The position numbers were made by a program, and so were the translations under genes. From assembly GCF_013009555.1 (NCBI RefSeq), contig NZ_CP046176.1, positions 1,767,501 to 1,831,500 on the forward strand: a DNA stretch of 64,000 nucleotides, given 5' to 3'. Below are positions 16,818 to 26,931 of the stretch, piece after piece (the stretch's first letter is position 1; each line of letters begins with the position of its first letter). The notes under the pieces are model-generated. The model searched no databases. It had not been told where the DNA came from and was given only the letters and a program-made list of their open reading frames with translations. This DNA is from Phocaeicola dorei. Its GTDB lineage: Bacteria > Bacteroidota > Bacteroidia > Bacteroidales > Bacteroidaceae.

Positions 16818-17771
16818 TTAAAACTCTTTCTCTATTTTATAATTATTGCGTTCAGGAGCATTCCGGGCTATCAGTTCTCCTATGAATCCTGCCAGAAACA
16901 GTTGGGTTCCCAAAATCATCAAAGTTAGGGCCAGATAGAAGTAAGGAGAATCAGTAATTAATATATAAGGTAAACCATGTGACAAGGCATATAGCTTGTT
17001 TGCTCCGATGATAATGACGGAAATGAAACCAAGAATAAACATCAATGATCCCATAAACCCGAAGAAGTGCATCGGCTTGATACCGAATTTGGATAAAAAC
17101 CACAGAGTGATGAGGTCTAGATAACCATTGAAGAAACGGTTTAATCCGCCAAATTTTGTTTTACCGAATTTCCGTGCCTGATGGTGTACTACCTTCTCGG
17201 CTATCTTAGGAAAACCTGCATTCTTTGCCAGATAGGGGATATAGCGGTGCATTTCACCGTATACTTCGATGTTCTTTACAACATCACGACGATAAGCTTT
17301 TAGTCCGCAGTTAAAGTCATGCAGATTCTTGATGCCTGAGACGGCACGTGCTGTGGCGTTGAATAGTTTGGTCGGAATGGTTTTTGATAACGGGTCATAG
17401 CGTTTTTGCTTGTATCCTGATACTAAGTCGTAGCCGTCTTCTGTAATCATTCTGTATAATTCCGGTATTTCGTCCGGGCTGTCCTGCAAGTCGGCATCCA
17501 TTGTAATCACCACATCACCTTGCGCCTTTTCAAAACCACAATACAAAGCAGGGGACTTGCCGTAGTTCCGGCGGAATTTAATACCTTTTACGTTGTCCGA
17601 TTCCGAGCGTAGTTTCTCAATCACTTGCCAGGAGTGGTCGGTGCTGCCGTCATTGACAAAAATAACTTCATAGTTGAAGTGGTTGGCATCCATTACACGT
17701 TGAATCCATGCGAATAGTTCCGGCAAAGATTCTTCTTCGTTATACAAAGGAATAACTACAGATATATCCAT
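16818..17771 (-). CDS. Family 2 glycosyltransferase with two C-terminal membrane helices
   Basis: 317-residue GT2 of the dolichol-/undecaprenyl-phosphate sugar synthase type (GtrB/ArnC/DPM1-like). GT-A fold at the N-terminus: SVVIPLYNEEESLPELF, then FVNDGSTDHSW (about 40-50), and the metal site ITMDADLQDSPDEIP (about 90-104). Two membrane segments at about 231-255 and 264-290. Enzymes of this form charge a polyprenyl phosphate with a sugar for periplasmic glycosyl transfer. The sugar is not predictable. Preceded by DUF4199 with a 3-base gap. Confidence 0.88.
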   Translation of the reverse strand: MDISVVIPLYNEEESLPELFAWIQRVMDANHFNYEVIFVNDGSTDHSWQVIEKLRSESDNVKGIKFRRNYGKSPALYCGFEKAQGDVVITMDADLQDSPDEIPELYRMITEDGYDLVSGYKQKRYDPLSKTIPTKLFNATARAVSGIKNLHDFNCGLKAYRRDVVKNIEVYGEMHRYIPYLAKNAGFPKIAEKVVHHQARKFGKTKFGGLNRFFNGYLDLITLWFLSKFGIKPMHFFGFMGSLMFILGFISVIIIGANKLYALSHGLPYILITDSPYFYLALTLMILGTQLFLAGFIGELIARNAPERNNYKIEKEF

Positions 17772-17774
17772 CTT

Positions 17775-18308
17775 TTATTCATTTTTCTTTTTACGCATCA
17801 CGATCAATGCCGTAGGGATAGCCATTAGCATCCCGTAAAACATATTTTGTGATATCAGTTGAAATGTCATTTCCAGCGGGGTAAGTCCCGACAGTAAATC
17901 TATCGCTTCTTCAAATTGGTTTAGTGAGGTTGTCAGTTCGGGTCCGGCAGTTTCTTTGAACTGATTTAAGATGGAGCGGTATGCCTCGAATACGAACCCG
18001 CCATCTATATAGCGGAAGTAGATGTAATGCACTACCGCTACAAATAGAGAGGCGAACATATACATAAAGGTAGTGAATAGAAACGCACGTGAAAAAGTGA
18101 TGCTTCCGCCACAATGCCGTTCTCTGAACTTTTTGGCAAATATGTATCCTAAAAAGGGTACTCCTATAGTTAAGACTATAAAAAGTAATTGTAGGAAAGG
18201 TATTCTCAATCCTAGTGGGAAGAGCATGAATTTGAAGGCCCATAAAAGACCCATGCCCGTACCATAGCGCATGGCGCATTCCTGCAAAGTCGGTTTATAA
18301 TTCGTCAT
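17775..18308 (-). CDS. DUF4199 family membrane protein
   Basis: 177-residue protein with four membrane segments (about 15-35, 38-58, 75-98, 148-170) and the DUF4199 hallmark of a helical loop between helices 3 and 4. Function unknown; it very often precedes a GT2 in Bacteroidetes, as here, suggesting a joint role in envelope glycan or lipid modification. A -7 element TACTTTTG lies at 18327-18334 on the - strand, about 20 bases before the ATG, so it is probably the first gene of a DUF4199-GT2-DUF6452-DUF6048(-mntP-apbE) transcript. Confidence 0.82.
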   Translation of the reverse strand: MTNYKPTLQECAMRYGTGMGLLWAFKFMLFPLGLRIPFLQLLFIVLTIGVPFLGYIFAKKFRERHCGGSITFSRAFLFTTFMYMFASLFVAVVHYIYFRYIDGGFVFEAYRSILNQFKETAGPELTTSLNQFEEAIDLLSGLTPLEMTFQLISQNMFYGMLMAIPTALIVMRKKKNE

Positions 18309-18326
18309 TCTTTATTAATAAGTGCA

Positions 18327-18334
18327 CAAAAGTA
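18327..18334 (-). promoter_or_regulatory. -7 promoter element of the DUF4199 operon
   Basis: TACTTTTG on the - strand, matching TAnnTTTG; no clear -33 element. The transcript would begin about 12 bases before the start codon. Confidence 0.45.
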
Positions 18335-18416
18335 CTTCTTTTACGGGAATCCGTCCTATAGTTATGGGTGAAAAATGTATTTTTTCTGCTAAAATCAAAA
18401 AAAGTATTCGAAAGTA

Positions 18417-18446
18417 TTGTAGTTTTGAAAATAATGTCTACCTTTG
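18417..18446 (+). promoter_or_regulatory. Promoter of the SRP RNA/tRNA-Thr unit
   Basis: TTG (18417-18419), 19 bases, TACCTTTG (18439-18446), a strong Bacteroides promoter. Predicted start near 18453, about 12 bases before the SRP RNA. Confidence 0.8.
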
Positions 18447-18464
18447 CACTCGCAAAACAAAAAT

Positions 18465-18560
18465 GGGTAAGTCCTATACGGCCAGCTCCTGATGAATCCT
18501 CCAGGGCTTGATCGCAGCAAAGGTAGTTGGTTGTAGCGGCGCGATATAGTAAGCTTACCC
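18465..18560 (+). ncRNA. ffs: Signal recognition particle RNA (small bacterial type)
   Basis: A 96-base segment whose ends pair perfectly (GGGTAAG with CTTACCC) and whose interior folds as a long hairpin. The apical part reads CAGG-GC-TTGATC-GC-AGCA; CAGG on the 5' side and AGCA on the 3' side are the two strands of the SRP RNA symmetric loop that binds the Ffh M domain. There is no open reading frame. It is transcribed from a strong promoter directly upstream and is followed after four bases by tRNA-Thr. Identification rests on this pattern and length, not on a covariance search. Confidence 0.82.
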
Positions 18561-18564
18561 ACCC

Positions 18565-18638
18565 GCCTCTTTAGCTCAGTTGGCCAGAGCACGTGATTTG
18601 TAATCTCGGGGTCGTTGGTTCGAATCCGACAAGAGGCT
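18565..18638 (+). tRNA. tRNA-Thr (anticodon TGT)
   Basis: Acceptor GCCTCTT/AAGAGGC, D-arm GCTCAGTTGGCCAGAGC, anticodon loop TTTGTAA (TGT), T-arm GTTGG-TTCGAAT-CCGAC. 74 nt, CCA not encoded. Only four bases separate it from the SRP RNA, and no promoter fits between them, so both are cut from one precursor. Confidence 0.95.
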
Positions 18639-18641
18639 CAG

Positions 18642-18685
18642 AAAAGCGAGAAGGACGAAGAAATCTTCATTCTTCTCGCTTTTTT
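18642..18685 (+). terminator. Terminator of the SRP RNA/tRNA-Thr unit
   Basis: AAAAGCGAGAAG ... CTTCTCGCTTTTTT: 12-bp stem with T-run, four bases beyond the tRNA. Confidence 0.9.
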
Positions 18686-18747
18686 ATTATATTTGCGCTG
18701 ATATTAGTTTTAAGGTTGGTACAACCGTTATTTAAGAGTTCTTTTGT

Positions 18748-21183
18748 ATGATAGAGTCACAGATTGCGGCAAGAGTATTGCCGTCTAAATGCCGTGAAGC
18801 GGTAAAGGTTCTTTTGCAGGAAGTGTACGGATATGAAGATTTCCGTAATTTAGAAGTTTATGATGACTTGTTCAAAGGTAAGGAAAAATTGCAATTGTCT
18901 CAAGGGCAATTAATTGAGGAAGTCATCATGGAAGCTGAAAAAGGGATCAAGGGTGATTCGTCTGTTCATAATTTGCTCCTGACTGCTCCGACCGGAGCTG
19001 GAAAATCATTGTTGTTTCAGCTCCCTGCCATTTATCTGGGTAATGAATATAAGCTTCTTACTCTTGTGGTTTCTCCGCTGAAAGCATTGATAGTGGACCA
19101 GGTTGAGGCGTTGCAGGAGTTAGGATATGAACGTGTGGCGTATGCTTCGTCCGATCTTTCACCTGAACAAAAGAACGAAGTATATCGTCGTGTCCGTGAC
19201 GGGGAGGTTGATCTTTTTTATCTTTCCCCTGAATTATTGTTGGCGTATGATATTAGTTATTTCGTAGGTGAACGCCGCATTGGATTGGTAGTAGTTGACG
19301 AGGCTCATACCGTGACTACTTGGGGTAAAGAGTTCCGGGTGGATTATTGGTTTCTAGGGCGTCATCTGGAAGCTTTAAAGAATGCGTTGGGATATGTATT
19401 CCCTGTTTTTGCATTGACAGCCACTGCTGTGTGGAATCCCAAAGGTGGGAACGATATGATTTTTGATACCATCCGGTCGTTGCATCTTGCTCCGTGTGCC
19501 TTGTACGTGGGCACGGTGAAGCGTGAAAATATTGGCTTTGACATTACCGCCATGACCATAGAGGAGGGAGAGACCTACGATAAGGCCAAGCAACGTACTG
19601 TTGCCGCCCGGGTGGAGGATTTTCTGGACGGGCATAAGACTATTATTTATTATCCTTTTGCCGGAGGTATAGATATGAAACTGAAGACTTGGGTGTATCC
19701 GGCTAACTGGCATTGGGTGGCATCTTATTATGGTAAAAAGGATAAAGAGCAAAAAGCCGAAATTATACAAGCTTTTAAGGAGGGTGAGAAAAAAATAATC
19801 GTTGCTACGAAAGCTTTTGGCATGGGGGTGGATATCAGCGATATTGACCGTGTGTATCATGTGGCTCCATCCGGTACCTTTGTCGATTATATTCAGGAGA
19901 TTGGCCGTGCAGCCCGTGATAAGAACATTTCTGGTGTGGCAGCGACGGACTTTAATGAACGCGACTTTTATTATATGAAACGCCTGCATTCTGCAGGTGC
20001 CATCTCCCAGGAACAGTTGGGGATGATTCTGAAGAAAGTATGGGAAATATATCTGATGAAAGGCTGTAGTGATGAAATGCAGATGTCTTTATCCGATTTT
20101 GAATTTGCAGTGAGGCTGCCTCGTAAAAAGAACAAGCTGGAATATGAATCGGATTTGGAGCAAGTCATCAAGACGGCTTTGTTATGGATAGAAGAGGATC
20201 TGAGTTTCCGGCATGGCGGTTCTCCTGTTGAAATCAATTCACAGACTCTGTTTGCCGATGGCTATGTACAGGAAAAGACGGGTGATGCCGCTTTCCGTAA
20301 AAAATACAAGCAGTATATGGTTCCCGTGGAAGGGGTTGAAGGAGTCTACAAGGTGGCTTTTGAATCTTTGTGGGAAAATTGTTTCTCGGAGATGGGGTAT
20401 CGTGAGTTTAAGCGCGATTTATACAATGGAAATCTCTTTGAGGGAGTTCGTGCGGCAGCTGTGGGTAAGCATGATGTCTTGTTAAAAGAGAGTGCAGCGG
20501 ATATCTGCTCCAAGCTGGCAAGTCTCTTGAAGAGTTTGAAAGATTTGTTGACGGTGAGTCTGTATGGTAATAAAGGAAAGTTCGAGGAGGACGATTTGCG
20601 TAGTATTTTTGCGGCGTATGATATGGATGTTCCTTCTGCCAAGCGTTTTATCACTTCGTTACTGGAGTCCAGGGTAGAGGAGGGCAGAAGTGTGAGTTAC
20701 ATCACCAGTGCCAAGAAGAAAGATGAAGACAAACTGATGTTTACCGTTACCCGTGGTTTTGATTTGTTATTGTCCCGTTACCAGAAGTTGTGTGCCCAGC
20801 GTATTACAGGAAAGAAAGGAGACCGGCTGTTGTTCTATGTCACTCCGTTCTCCGATCTCAATATGTTGCTCAACTTGCTGTCTATGCTCAATGTGGTGGA
20901 CTTTACCGTAGAGGGGGGTGTTCCTTCTGTTGGAGTGCGTGTTCGTGATGCGGAGATATTGAAAAAGGAAGCTGCCTCGGAGGGCTATCAGAACCGTGTG
21001 CTGGAGAATAATGAGAAAATATTCCAGGAACAGATAGAGTTGTTCCGGCTGTTCTTTGGCAATACGAAGTTAAGTGACGAGCAGCGATGGGAGTTTATAG
21101 AGGATTATTTTACGGGGATGAATTTGGAGGGATTGAAAGAAAAATATTCTTGTGTTGTGGAATGCCGGCTGTGTAAGGTCTGA
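18748..21183 (+). CDS. RecQ-like DEAH-box DNA helicase
   Basis: 811-residue superfamily 2 helicase. Motif I TAPTGAGKS (about 79-87), Ia VVSPLKALIVDQ, II VVVDEAHTVTTWG (about 179-191, DEAH), III LTATAV, and in the second RecA domain IVATKAFGMGVDISDIDRV (about 350-368) and YIQEIGRAARDK (motif VI). The spacing is RecQ-like, but the C-terminal 400 residues do not show an obvious RQC/HRDC arrangement, and the protein ends in a small Cys pair (CVVECRLCKV). It is longer than housekeeping RecQ and stands alone between tRNA-Thr and a nuclease remnant, a position typical of acquired DNA. A role in repair or in phage defence cannot be decided from sequence alone. Confidence 0.82.
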   Translation: MIESQIAARVLPSKCREAVKVLLQEVYGYEDFRNLEVYDDLFKGKEKLQLSQGQLIEEVIMEAEKGIKGDSSVHNLLLTAPTGAGKSLLFQLPAIYLGNEYKLLTLVVSPLKALIVDQVEALQELGYERVAYASSDLSPEQKNEVYRRVRDGEVDLFYLSPELLLAYDISYFVGERRIGLVVVDEAHTVTTWGKEFRVDYWFLGRHLEALKNALGYVFPVFALTATAVWNPKGGNDMIFDTIRSLHLAPCALYVGTVKRENIGFDITAMTIEEGETYDKAKQRTVAARVEDFLDGHKTIIYYPFAGGIDMKLKTWVYPANWHWVASYYGKKDKEQKAEIIQAFKEGEKKIIVATKAFGMGVDISDIDRVYHVAPSGTFVDYIQEIGRAARDKNISGVAATDFNERDFYYMKRLHSAGAISQEQLGMILKKVWEIYLMKGCSDEMQMSLSDFEFAVRLPRKKNKLEYESDLEQVIKTALLWIEEDLSFRHGGSPVEINSQTLFADGYVQEKTGDAAFRKKYKQYMVPVEGVEGVYKVAFESLWENCFSEMGYREFKRDLYNGNLFEGVRAAAVGKHDVLLKESAADICSKLASLLKSLKDLLTVSLYGNKGKFEEDDLRSIFAAYDMDVPSAKRFITSLLESRVEEGRSVSYITSAKKKDEDKLMFTVTRGFDLLLSRYQKLCAQRITGKKGDRLLFYVTPFSDLNMLLNLLSMLNVVDFTVEGGVPSVGVRVRDAEILKKEAASEGYQNRVLENNEKIFQEQIELFRLFFGNTKLSDEQRWEFIEDYFTGMNLEGLKEKYSCVVECRLCKV

Positions 21184-21252
21184 AATACCGTATGATTTTC
21201 ACGGCTCGATAAAGACAGCTGAGGCGGCAGAAAGCTATATTGTCAATTGCAT

Positions 21253-21503
21253 GTGGAAAAAACTCGGGCAAGAGGAAGAGTGGACTGTATATTGGAAACA
21301 AAGGATTATGTATATATATATTTGAGCTTAAACTGGATAGTACGGCTGCTGAAGCTTTACAGCAGATAGAGGACAAAGGATATGCTAAGCCTTATCTGAC
21401 AGATACGTGCAAAGTTACGGGAATTGGTATCAGTTTTTCATCGGAAACCATGACGGTGGAGGAATGGGAGGAAAAACATTGTAACCCTGTTGTGATTAAA
21501 TAA
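21253..21503 (+). pseudogene. Remnant of a PD-(D/E)XK nuclease-domain AAA protein, frameshifted
   Basis: C-terminal fragment of the AAA-ATPase/PDDEXK_9 family abundant in Bacteroides. Frame one reads VEKTRARGRVDCILETKDYV (from 21253), then the message must shift by two bases inside a TATATATATA run (21311-21320) to continue as YIFELKLDSTAAEALQQIED and onward to the natural stop at 21503. The catalytic Asp (GRVD) and Glu-x-Lys (FELK) are thus in different frames. The N-terminal ATPase part is missing. A remnant without function, or conceivably slippage-controlled, though loss of the N-terminus makes that unlikely. Confidence 0.72.
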
Positions 21504-21515
21504 TAGTGCAAAAAT

Positions 21516-21555
21516 ATGCCTCAAGCCGGAATCATCACGATCCGTCTTGAGGCAT
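21516..21555 (-). terminator. Terminator of enolase
   Basis: ATGCCTCAAG (21516-21525) and CTTGAGGCAT (21546-21555) form a perfect 10-bp stem; the - strand side is followed by an A/T-rich tail. Confidence 0.75.
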
Positions 21556-21587
21556 TCTTCGTTTATGGAATTGGGGATACAAACCGC

Positions 21588-22889
<1,302 letters not shown>

Positions 22890-23048
22890 CTAATTTTATA
22901 AGATGGTTTTATTTTAATAACAATAGAGAAGCCGGATTTGTTGAGGTACTAGGGAAAGTTTTTTCATGATATTTACTTTTTTATTTCTTTCCACAGAGTA
23001 CATCCGTCTTTATTTTTCGTCTCCCTTTAATAAAAGCTAGAGATCAAT

Positions 23049-25493
23049 ATGAAAATAAAATGGATAGTGGGGGGGCTGTTATGGGCAAGTTCTTACTTGC
23101 AGGCTGCCGCACAAGAATATAAACTGTGGTATGATGAACCCGCTCAAGTTTGGACTGAAGCACTTCCGCTGGGTAACGGGCGGTTGGGAGCGATGGTATT
23201 CGGCAATCCCGGTGTGGAGCATATCCAGTTGAATGAAGAAACTATTTGGGCAGGACGTCCCAATAATAATGCTAATCCCAATGCGTTGGAATATATTCCC
23301 AAAGTGCGCCAGTTGGTGTTCGAAGGAAAATATCTTGAAGCACAAACATTGGCTACTGAGAAAATAATGGCGAAAACCAATAGTGGTATGCCCTATCAAT
23401 CGTTTGGCGATCTGCATATTTCTTTTCCGGGGCATACACGTTATTCCGATTACTATAGGGAACTGAGCCTGGACTCAGCTCGTACCATTGTACGTTATAA
23501 GGTGGACGGGGTGACTTATCAGCGTGAAACATTGACTTCGTTTGCTGATCAGGTAGTTATGGTGCGTCTTACTGCCAGCCAACCCGGAAAGATTACTTGT
23601 AATGCCAATCTTACTACTCCGCATCAGGATGTGATGGTCTCGACGGAAGGGGAGGAGGTTACCCTTTCGGGCGTATCTTCTTGGCATGAGGGGCTAAAAG
23701 GGAAAGTCGAATTTCAGGGACGTATGACTGCACGTAGTCAAGGAGGGACCCAGGCTTGTCGTGACGGAGTCTTGAGTATAGAAGGGGCGGATGAGGCTGT
23801 GATTTATATTTCCATTGCTACCAACTTTACTAATTATAAGGATATAACAGGTAACCAAGTGGAGCGTGCGAAGAACTATCTGCGCCGGGCTGTAAGTAAG
23901 GATTATGTGACATCACGTAAGGCACATGTTGATTTTTTCAAGCAATATATGGACCGTGTCTCTTTGGATTTAGGTATAGACAAATATGCAGGGGTAACCA
24001 CTGATATGCGTGTGCAGAATTTCAAGGAAACGAAGGATGATTTTCTGGTAGCTACTTATTTCCGTTTCGGCCGCTATCTGTTGATTTGTTCTTCACAGCC
24101 GGGTGGGCAGCCTGCTAATTTGCAAGGCATTTGGAATGATAAATTATTTCCTTCCTGGGATAGTAAATATACTTGTAATATCAATGTTGAAATGAACTAT
24201 TGGCCGGCCGAAGTGACGAATCTTAGCGAATTGCACGAGCCTTTGATACAGCTGATTCGTGAAGTGAGTGAAACAGGGCGTGAGTCAGCAAAGATTATGT
24301 ATGGGGCGGATGGTTGGGTATTGCATCACAATACGGATATATGGCGTGTTACCGGAGCTATAGACAAGGCTCCGTCGGGATTATGGCCTACGGGTGGAGC
24401 TTGGCTGTGCCGTCATTTGTGGGAACGTTATCTTTATACAGGCGATATGGAGTTTCTCCGTTCGGCTTATCCTATCATGAAAGAAGCCGGTAAGTTTTTT
24501 GATGAAATAATGGTGAAGGAACCGTTACATAACTGGTTGGTGGTATGCCCGAGCAATTCTCCGGAGAATACTCATGCGGGCAGTAATGGAAAAGCGACTA
24601 CGGCTGCTGGGTGTACTTTGGATAACCAACTGATATTCGATTTATGGAATCAGATAATCACTACCGCCCGATTATTGGGTACGGATGCTGAATTTGCCAC
24701 CCATTTGGAACAGCGTTTAAAGGAAATGGCACCCATGCAGATAGGACGTTGGGGGCAATTGCAGGAATGGATGACAGATTGGGACAATCCGCAGGATGTG
24801 CACCGTCATGTGTCACACCTTTATGGTTTGTTCCCCAGTAATCAGATTTCTCCTTACCGTACTCCCGAATTGTTTGATGCGGCACGTACTTCGCTGATCC
24901 ATCGTGGCGATCCGTCTACCGGATGGAGTATGGGATGGAAGGTATGTTTGTGGGCTCGTCTGTTGGATGGTGATCATGCTTATAAACTGATAACCGATCA
25001 GTTGACTCTCGTACGTAACGAGAAGAAAAAAGGAGGAACTTATCCTAATTTGTTTGATGCCCATCCACCTTTTCAGATTGACGGTAATTTTGGTTGTACA
25101 GCGGGTATCGTAGAAATGCTGATGCAGAGCCACGATGGTTTTATTTATTTACTTCCCGCATTGCCGGCGCAATGGAAAGAAGGAAGCGTGAACGGGATTA
25201 TAGCTCGTGGAGGTTTTGAATTGGATTTGAGTTGGAAGAATGGTAAAGTGAGCCGGTTGGTGGTGAAATCCCGTAATGGGGGGAACTGTCGTTTGCGTTC
25301 TTTAAATCCGCTGGCAGGCAAAGGGCTGAGAACGGCAAAAGGGGAGAATCCGAATAAATTGTATGCCATACCCGAAATCTTGCAACCGATTATAAATAAA
25401 GAAGCGAAATTGAATAAAGTTGAGTTGAAAAAAACTTATCTTTATGATCTGGAAACCAAAGCAGGTGAAGAATATATATTCTTAGGTAAGTGA
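23049..25493 (+). CDS. GH95 alpha-L-galactosidase/fucosidase
   Basis: Secreted glycoside hydrolase family 95 enzyme, 814 residues, signal peptide ending near LQAAAQ. N-terminal beta domain begins with LPLGNGRLGAMVFGN and LNEETIWAG, hallmarks of the family. The (alpha/alpha)6 catalytic domain carries NINVEMNYWPAEVTNL (about 378-393; the paired Asn residues that assist the base) and FDAHPPFQIDGNFGCTAG (about 669-686, with the catalytic Asp). GH95 members release 1,2-linked alpha-L-fucose or alpha-L-galactose; among RG-II enzymes this family removes the L-Gal cap of side chain A. First gene of the cluster; 48 bases before the GH105 gene. Confidence 0.92.
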   Translation: MKIKWIVGGLLWASSYLQAAAQEYKLWYDEPAQVWTEALPLGNGRLGAMVFGNPGVEHIQLNEETIWAGRPNNNANPNALEYIPKVRQLVFEGKYLEAQTLATEKIMAKTNSGMPYQSFGDLHISFPGHTRYSDYYRELSLDSARTIVRYKVDGVTYQRETLTSFADQVVMVRLTASQPGKITCNANLTTPHQDVMVSTEGEEVTLSGVSSWHEGLKGKVEFQGRMTARSQGGTQACRDGVLSIEGADEAVIYISIATNFTNYKDITGNQVERAKNYLRRAVSKDYVTSRKAHVDFFKQYMDRVSLDLGIDKYAGVTTDMRVQNFKETKDDFLVATYFRFGRYLLICSSQPGGQPANLQGIWNDKLFPSWDSKYTCNINVEMNYWPAEVTNLSELHEPLIQLIREVSETGRESAKIMYGADGWVLHHNTDIWRVTGAIDKAPSGLWPTGGAWLCRHLWERYLYTGDMEFLRSAYPIMKEAGKFFDEIMVKEPLHNWLVVCPSNSPENTHAGSNGKATTAAGCTLDNQLIFDLWNQIITTARLLGTDAEFATHLEQRLKEMAPMQIGRWGQLQEWMTDWDNPQDVHRHVSHLYGLFPSNQISPYRTPELFDAARTSLIHRGDPSTGWSMGWKVCLWARLLDGDHAYKLITDQLTLVRNEKKKGGTYPNLFDAHPPFQIDGNFGCTAGIVEMLMQSHDGFIYLLPALPAQWKEGSVNGIIARGGFELDLSWKNGKVSRLVVKSRNGGNCRLRSLNPLAGKGLRTAKGENPNKLYAIPEILQPIINKEAKLNKVELKKTYLYDLETKAGEEYIFLGK

Positions 25494-25541
25494 TGATTCT
25501 TGCACTGATTGTAAGGATGAAAAATAGTAAAAAGAAGAAAT

Positions 25542-26738
25542 ATGAAAAGAACAGGATTAAACATTATTTGCTCATTGTTGCTGGTAGGTGGAATGTGTGC
25601 ATGTACTGCCACTCCTAAACAGACCGAAGAAATCAAATGGAGCGAACGTATGGCTCAGTCGGAAATGCAACGTTTCCCTGAGCCTTGGATGATAGAAAAA
25701 GCGAAAAAGCCTCGTTGGGGCTATACGCACGGACTGGTGGTGAAATCCATGTTGGAGGAATGGAAACACACCGGTGACACAGCCTATTATAATTATGCAA
25801 AAATATATGCAGACAGTCTGATAGACACTGACGGTAAGATAAAGACCATGAAATATCTTTCTTTTAATATTGATAATATCAATGCCGGAAAGATTTTATT
25901 CGATTTTTATGAAAAGACGGGAGACGGGCGTTATAAGGTGGCGATGGATACTCTTCGTAAACAACTGACCGAACAGCCCCGTACCAGTGAAGGTGGCTTC
26001 TGGCACAAACTGATATATCCGCATCAAATGTGGCTGGATGGTATATTCATGGCTTCTCCTTATTTGGCTCAATATGGTAACGTATTCAAGGATACTACGG
26101 TCAATGCCGATATTGTGAATCAAATAAAGCTGATTGCCCGTAAAACGTATGATCCTAAAACCGGTTTGTTTTATCATGGTTGGGATGAGAGCAAGACACA
26201 AAATTGGGCAAATAAGGAAACCGGATGCTCACCCAATTTCTGGAGCCGCAGTATAGGCTGGTATGCCGCTGCCGTGGTGGATGTATTGGATTATATGCCG
26301 GCGCAGTTCGAAGGACGTGACAGTATAATGACGATCATAAATATGTTGGCCGAAGGTATTGTAAAATATCAAGATCCTGAAACAGGGGTATGGTGGCAGG
26401 TGACTGACCAAAATAACCGTAAAGGAAACTATTTGGAATCTTCTGCTTCATCGCTTTTTGTGTATTTCTTGTGTAAAGCAGTGAATAAAGGATATATTTC
26501 TTCGGAATATAAGATGGCTGCAGAACGTGGTTTTAATGGCCTGATCAAACAATTCATTAAAGAAGAACCTGATGGTTCGTACACTATTACCAACTGTTGT
26601 GCTGTTGCCGGATTAGGCGGTAAAGGAAACCGGGATGGAAGTTTTGCTTATTATATAGGTGAGCCGGTAATAGAGAATGATCCGAAGTCAGTAGGTTCCT
26701 TTATTTTGGCGGCTATTGAATATGAGAAAATGAAGTAG
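25542..26738 (+). CDS. GH105 unsaturated rhamnogalacturonyl hydrolase
   Basis: 398-residue lipoprotein or secreted enzyme (signal LLLVGGMCACTATPKQ; the Cys pair leaves the lipidation site ambiguous). (alpha/alpha)6 barrel of family GH105/88, which removes 4,5-unsaturated uronic acids from oligosaccharides cut by pectin lyases. Landmarks: WGYTHGLVVKSMLEEW (about 59-74), YPHQMWLDGIFMASPYLAQY (about 154-173, with a catalytic-site Asp), FWSRSIGWYAAAVVDVLDYM and YLESSASSLFVYFL. It fits RG-II or RG-I backbone clearance. Followed by a 193-base gap with a repeat array. Confidence 0.9.
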   Translation: MKRTGLNIICSLLLVGGMCACTATPKQTEEIKWSERMAQSEMQRFPEPWMIEKAKKPRWGYTHGLVVKSMLEEWKHTGDTAYYNYAKIYADSLIDTDGKIKTMKYLSFNIDNINAGKILFDFYEKTGDGRYKVAMDTLRKQLTEQPRTSEGGFWHKLIYPHQMWLDGIFMASPYLAQYGNVFKDTTVNADIVNQIKLIARKTYDPKTGLFYHGWDESKTQNWANKETGCSPNFWSRSIGWYAAAVVDVLDYMPAQFEGRDSIMTIINMLAEGIVKYQDPETGVWWQVTDQNNRKGNYLESSASSLFVYFLCKAVNKGYISSEYKMAAERGFNGLIKQFIKEEPDGSYTITNCCAVAGLGGKGNRDGSFAYYIGEPVIENDPKSVGSFILAAIEYEKMK

Positions 26739-26789
26739 TAGGAATAATCTGAGAAAGATGAGGACATTTGTCAAAAAAGTCTTCATCTT

Positions 26790-26890
26790 TTCTCATAAGA
26801 TCAAGAGCTTTTTAAAAAAGATAACCGCCTTTTTTAAAAAACATAAGGACCTTTTTTTAACACCTTGTTGTTTTGATAAAAGCTCTTGTT
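26790..26890. repeat. Degenerate 22-bp array between GH105 and GH140
   Basis: Two clear units at 26814-26835 (AAAAAAGATAACCGCCTTTT..) and 26836-26858 (AAAAAACATAAGGACCTTTT..), flanked by degenerate copies including one inverted (CCTTGTTGTTTT at 26863-26874). Same core as at 2626 and 60557. The AAGGACCTT centre is itself palindromic. It could fold as a weak terminator, but the downstream hydrolase genes show no separate strong promoter. Confidence 0.6.
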
Positions 26891-26931
26891 TAGAGATTGT
26901 TAATTAATTAATAAACGAATTTGAAAATACA

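Noticed and set aside
18642..18747. tRNA-Thr 3' end as an integration site of a genomic island carrying the helicase
   Set aside because: No repeat of the tRNA 3' end was found further downstream in the window and no integrase gene is present.
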